Shown: positions 14,249 to 14,373 of the stretch, piece by piece | Layout: every line of letters begins with the position of its first letter | How positions within the stretch are numbered: position 1 is the stretch's first letter | Assembly: GCA_030670715.1 (NCBI GenBank) | Contig: DAOVBC010000019.1 | Location: 1 to 14,373 of the forward strand | Direction of reading: 5' to 3' | Source: Deltaproteobacteria bacterium | Lineage (GTDB): Bacteria > Desulfobacterota > Desulfobacteria > Desulfobacterales > SG8-13 | Length of the DNA stretch: 14,373 nucleotides | The notes under the pieces: model-generated | The model's database searches: none | What the model saw: only the letters and a program-made list of their open reading frames with translations | Told to the model about the DNA's origin: nothing | Program-made: the position numbers and the translations under genes

Positions 14249-14373
14249 ATGTCGAAGCAGAAATTTGAGCGAACCAAGCCGCACGTGAATGTAGGAACGA
14301 TAGGTCACATCGATCATGGCAAGACGACGTTGACGGCTGCGATCACCAAGCACATGGGGTTAAAGGGTTTAGC
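14249..14373 (+). CDS. tuf: Elongation factor Tu, N-terminal end (partial, second copy)
   Basis: From ATG 14249, preceded by GGGGAGG at 14234-14240, the 41 visible codons give MSKQKFERTKPHVNVGTIGH, followed by IDHGKTTLTAAITKHMGLKGL. This is the EF-Tu G domain start with P-loop GHIDHGKT, Ile replacing the more common Val. EF-G would instead show a GIMAHIDAGKTTTTERI-like start, so this is not fusA. The gene runs off the window end. It is the second tuf in the window and lies in the str-operon position. Confidence 0.96.
   Translation, partial: MSKQKFERTKPHVNVGTIGHIDHGKTTLTAAITKHMGLKGL

Noticed and set aside
14249..14373. Start of fusA (EF-G) after rpsG
   Set aside because: The encoded N-terminus carries the GTIGHIDHGKTTLTAAIT signature of EF-Tu, not the AHIDAGKTT motif of EF-G.

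Overview
The window is a core information-processing locus of a bacterium: the end of one tuf gene, then rpmG, tRNA-Trp(CCA), secE, nusG, rplK, rplA, rplJ, rplL, rpoB, rpoC, rpsL, rpsG and the start of a second tuf gene, all on the + strand. This order, with a tuf copy before rpmG-tRNA-Trp-secE and another after rpsG, is typical of Proteobacteria in the wide sense. The protein sequences fit Desulfobacterota (former Deltaproteobacteria), perhaps Desulfobacterales-like; this is an inference from gene order and protein character, not a search result. RpoB and RpoC carry the large insertions also seen in the E. coli subunits.

Layout. Positions 1-1655 hold the tuf end, a 49-residue zinc-ribbon L33, tRNA-Trp, SecE and NusG, closed by a probable intrinsic terminator. 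Positions 1781-4244 hold the rplK-rplA-rplJ-rplL group. Its rplA-rplJ spacer contains a recognisable L10-leader (kink-turn) autoregulatory structure and a segment complementary to the rplJ ribosome binding site. Positions 4481-12996 hold rpoB and rpoC. A 272-bp spacer with stacked hairpins and a sigma70-like promoter then leads into rpsL-rpsG and the second tuf. No gene-free stretch exceeds 300 bases.

The most notable observation is inside rpoC. About 100 extra residues (roughly 572-674) sit between two conserved RpoC blocks just before the secondary-channel rim helices, and they read as a parvulin (PpiC-type peptidyl-prolyl isomerase) domain. RNA polymerase beta-prime would thus carry a built-in FKBP/parvulin-fold module near the site where GreA/DksA-type factors dock.

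The second observation is a pair of 75-79 nt palindromes, one before rpoB and one between rpsG and tuf. Their arms are built from 7-nt repeat units (GGATACT-like in one, GCATGGC-like in the other). The second one occupies the place where fusA usually lies; fusA is absent here.
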